Assembly (NCBI GenBank): GCA_036897485.1
Contig: JAYMTF010001759.1
Location: 1-21,450, forward strand
Direction of reading: 5' to 3'
Origin: Pelargonium nanum
Lineage: Eukaryota; Streptophyta; Magnoliopsida; Geraniales; Geraniaceae
Length of the DNA: 21,450 nt
Below, piece by piece: positions 19,801 through 21,450 of the stretch; the first letter of the stretch is position 1, and every line of letters starts with the position of its first letter. The position numbers and the translations under genes are program-made. A model generated the notes under the pieces. It was not told the DNA's origin. It did not search any database and worked only from the letters and a program-made list of their open reading frames with translations.

Positions 19801-20317
19801 GGGAGATCTCCCCTTGGAGCTAGCCCTCCCTACTGTTTTCCTTTTCATAACCTATTGGATGGCAGGGCTGAAACCTTTTGTGGGGAACTTCCTCGCCACC
19901 TTATTCGCACTCCTCTTAAGTGTGTTAGTTGCACAAGGTTTGGGGCTCGCCCTTGGTGCACTTGTGATGGATCAAAAGTCCGCGACGACTCTAGGATCGG
20001 TGATCATGTTGTCGTTTCTCCTCTCTGGCGGGTACTATGTTCAACACGTGCCACCTTTCATAGCATGGATCAAATACGTATCAATCACTCATTATTCGTA
20101 TCAGCTCTTCCTGGAAACACAATACAAGAGCGAAGATAAATATCCATGTACCGCCAACCCTAATGAGATTTGTTACGTCGGAGATTTTCCAGCAATCAAA
20201 TCCATCGGTCTTGGCAATCCGATCATCCCATCGATAATGTTGGCGATTATGCTTATTGGTTACCGGCTAGTTGCTTATATGGCCTTGACAAGGATAGGAA
20301 AGACAAAGAGTTTATGA
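16799..20317 (+). CDS. ABCG14-like: Half-size ABCG (WBC) transporter, ABCG14-like; four exons
   Basis: Exons are 16799-16885, 17427-18237, 19115-19434 and 19652-20317 (TGA); all introns are GT-AG and phases fit, giving 627 residues (Arabidopsis ABCG14 about 648). The ATPase domain comes first: Walker A GPSGSGKT 80-87, Q-loop TQDD (Q126), signature ISGGE 186-190, Walker B LLFLDE 206-211, D-loop SGLD 214-217, H-loop H243. All catalytic residues are intact. Six membrane segments follow: about 379-396, 407-429, 460-477, then [39 protein letters not shown] and [23 protein letters not shown] half-transporters dimerise in the plasma membrane. ALGGRL, IIGGP.LRGISGG and C-terminal [19 protein letters not shown] most resemble ABCG14, which exports trans-zeatin cytokinins for root-to-shoot transport; ABCG21 is a close alternative. 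Substrate is therefore inferred, while family is certain. The start is the only in-frame ATG before the LKFEDVVY motif. Confidence 0.96.
18236..18560 (+). repeat. Duplication inside intron 2 that copies the splice donor region
   Basis: Copy 1 (about 18236-18365) starts at the exon 2 donor, GGTATGTGCTAGCTCTTCGA. Copy 2 (about 18434-18560) starts ATGTATGTACTAGCTTTTCA. Both continue with ATTCTAATTTCTAT and later GATTCTAA...AGACG. The period is 198 bp. Copy 2 therefore brings a second donor-like ATGTATGTA at 18436. Confidence 0.85.
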
Positions 20318-20379
20318 GAGAGGCCAATTAGCTTATGAGCAATTTGTGTTAAGCCTAATGTTTTGCAAAAACTTCTAAA

Positions 20380-20385
20380 AATAAA
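20380..20385 (+). terminator. Candidate polyadenylation signal AATAAA of the ABCG gene
   Basis: AATAAA lies 63 nt after the stop codon in an AT-rich 3'UTR, a plausible near-upstream element; plant signals are loose, so the true site may lie further on. Confidence 0.45.
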
Positions 20386-20685
20386 TACAAATTAGATAAA
20401 AGAGAGGGTAAAAGTAGCTTGAGGATCAAGTGATATATATTATAGAACGTAGATAATAGAAGTGTAATGTTTGGCTGCATTTTGTTATGAAGCTTAAATG
20501 TTGTGAGGTTTCCTTTGTGAGATCATAAAGGTGTTTTTTATAAGATCGTTTTATTGATCGACTATTGTCATGAACGAGTTTAAATTTTATTACCATAGTA
20601 TTCTTGTTGCGTACTCTCATAAAAGATTGTGTATGAATTTTGTCACTTATATAAAAGTTTAAGTACATTAAGGTACAGTTTATAT
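20386..20685. other. 3'UTR remainder and spacer after the ABCG gene
   Basis: AT-rich, with no gene on either strand. Part of it is probably transcribed as the 3'UTR of the transporter. Confidence 0.5.
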
Positions 20686-20689
20686 TAGC

Positions 20690-20870
20690 ATTTTTGGTTC
20701 GGTAATGGGAATGGGGAATGAGAATGGGAATGATATTATCATTGATAGTGTTTGGATTAGAACATACTCATTCCCATTCCGATTCCGATTCTCATTCTCA
20801 TTCCCTCACCCATGAATAATTTGATTCTCACCTATGTTAGATGGAATGGGATTCTCATTCTCATTTCTTC
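20690..20870. repeat. GGAATG/CATTCC-rich inverted repeat, likely transposon end
   Basis: GGAATGGGGAATGAGAATGG words at 20703-20733 face CATTCCCATTCC and CATTCTCATTCCC words at 20768-20806, forming imperfect arms around a 35 bp loop. A further block (GGAATGGG, then CATTCTCATT) is at about 20842-20868. TTTTTGGTTCGG just before it resembles the outer end of a dispersed element. The other end was not found in the window. Confidence 0.6.
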
Positions 20871-21089
20871 ACTTTTTTATTTTACGATCTAAACTTTAAA
20901 AATTCATAACTTTGTGCTCGGATGTCCGATTGAGATAAAAAAAATTTTGTTTCATATAACTTTTCGGGAGGAACAATATTATGATTTTAATTTTTTCAAA
21001 TAATGCATATTTATATCCGAAAATTTTGGAACAATAGAAAAAAGTAAACAAAAAACAAAAAATTGAAATTAGTTTTGTATTCGAATTTC

Positions 21090-21145
21090 GGATCGGATAC
21101 AAATTTATACATATATACATACATATACACACACACACATATACA
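21090..21145. repeat. AC/AT-rich microsatellite
   Basis: Mixed (TACA)n and (CA)n tract, including six CA units at about 21125-21138. Confidence 0.75.
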
Positions 21146-21445
21146 TTCAAAACAAGTTTTGATGATTCAAATTTCGCATCGAATTTGAATTTATATTTTG
21201 AATTCCGATTTATAAACATAAATTCGAATCCGATCCGAAAGAAGCTAAGATGAGATGGAATGAAATTTTAAATTTAATTATGAATTAATATTCTATATAC
21301 ATTCATTCAAAACTAGTTGTGACGATTCAAATTTCGCATCGGATTTGAATTAATGTTTTCGAATTCGGATTTATGAACATAAATTCGAATCCAATCCGAA
21401 AGAAGTTCGGATTAGATGGAATCAAATTTTGAATTTAATTAATAC
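21139..21445. repeat. Two-copy tandem repeat, period 160-161 bp
   Basis: The copies start near 21139 and 21299. Both share CATTCAAAAC, GATTCAAATTTCGCATCG, ATTTGAATT, CATAAATTCGAATCC and GATCCGAAAGAAG-like words in the same order. Each copy also has internal inverted words (ATTCAAATTTCGCATCG against GATTTGAATT). The array may continue past the window edge. No coding potential is seen. Confidence 0.88.
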
Positions 21446-21450
21446 ACACA

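Noticed and set aside
1-21450. CRISPR arrays, bacterial operons, phage genes or an rRNA/tRNA gene
   Set aside because: The window is clearly plant nuclear DNA; no regular spacer arrays and no complete tRNA or rRNA could be recognised.

Overview
This is nuclear DNA from a flowering plant, probably a eudicot. The background is AT-rich, the one clear gene has four exons with GT-AG introns, and the repeats are plant families: an L1-type LINE with an RRM in ORF1, a hAT derivative, a CACTA MITE, a very short TRIM-like LTR and tRNA-derived SINE-like heads. I cannot name the species.

Layout. Positions 1-2340 are non-coding and unrecognised. A tRNA-like SINE head (about 2345-2715) is split by a 276 bp CACTA MITE (2377-2652). 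Positions 2716-4880 are AT-rich spacer. From 4896 to 11272, on the minus strand, lies a nearly complete but dead LINE bounded by a perfect 15 bp target-site duplication. It carries ORF1 (RRM plus a DUF4283-like region), then ORF2 (endonuclease, reverse transcriptase, zf-RVT), a short 3'UTR and a poly(A) tail. Two later elements sit inside ORF2. One is a 69 bp TRIM-like solo LTR (6582-6650, 5 bp duplication). The other is a 967 bp non-autonomous hAT element (5049-6015, 8 bp duplication). Removing each insert with one duplication copy rejoins the ORF2 reading frame, which confirms both boundaries. Positions 11288-14260 are spacer with small repeats. From 14261 to 15250 there is a patchwork: a 63 bp tandem repeat, a second SINE-like head, a telo-box pair and a CACTA-like terminus.

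The only apparently functional gene is at 16799-20317 (+). It is a half-size ABCG (WBC) transporter of 627 residues that most resembles the Arabidopsis ABCG14 group of cytokinin exporters. Its leader holds a TATA box, several uORFs and an ATC microsatellite that runs into the start codon. Exon 2 has a GC-rich codon block, and intron 2 holds a duplication of its own 5' splice donor region. Downstream are a GGAATG-rich inverted repeat and a 160 bp tandem repeat that reaches the window edge.

I found no system that looks wholly new. The most informative parts are the nested, base-exact transposon stratigraphy and the unusual details of the ABCG gene.
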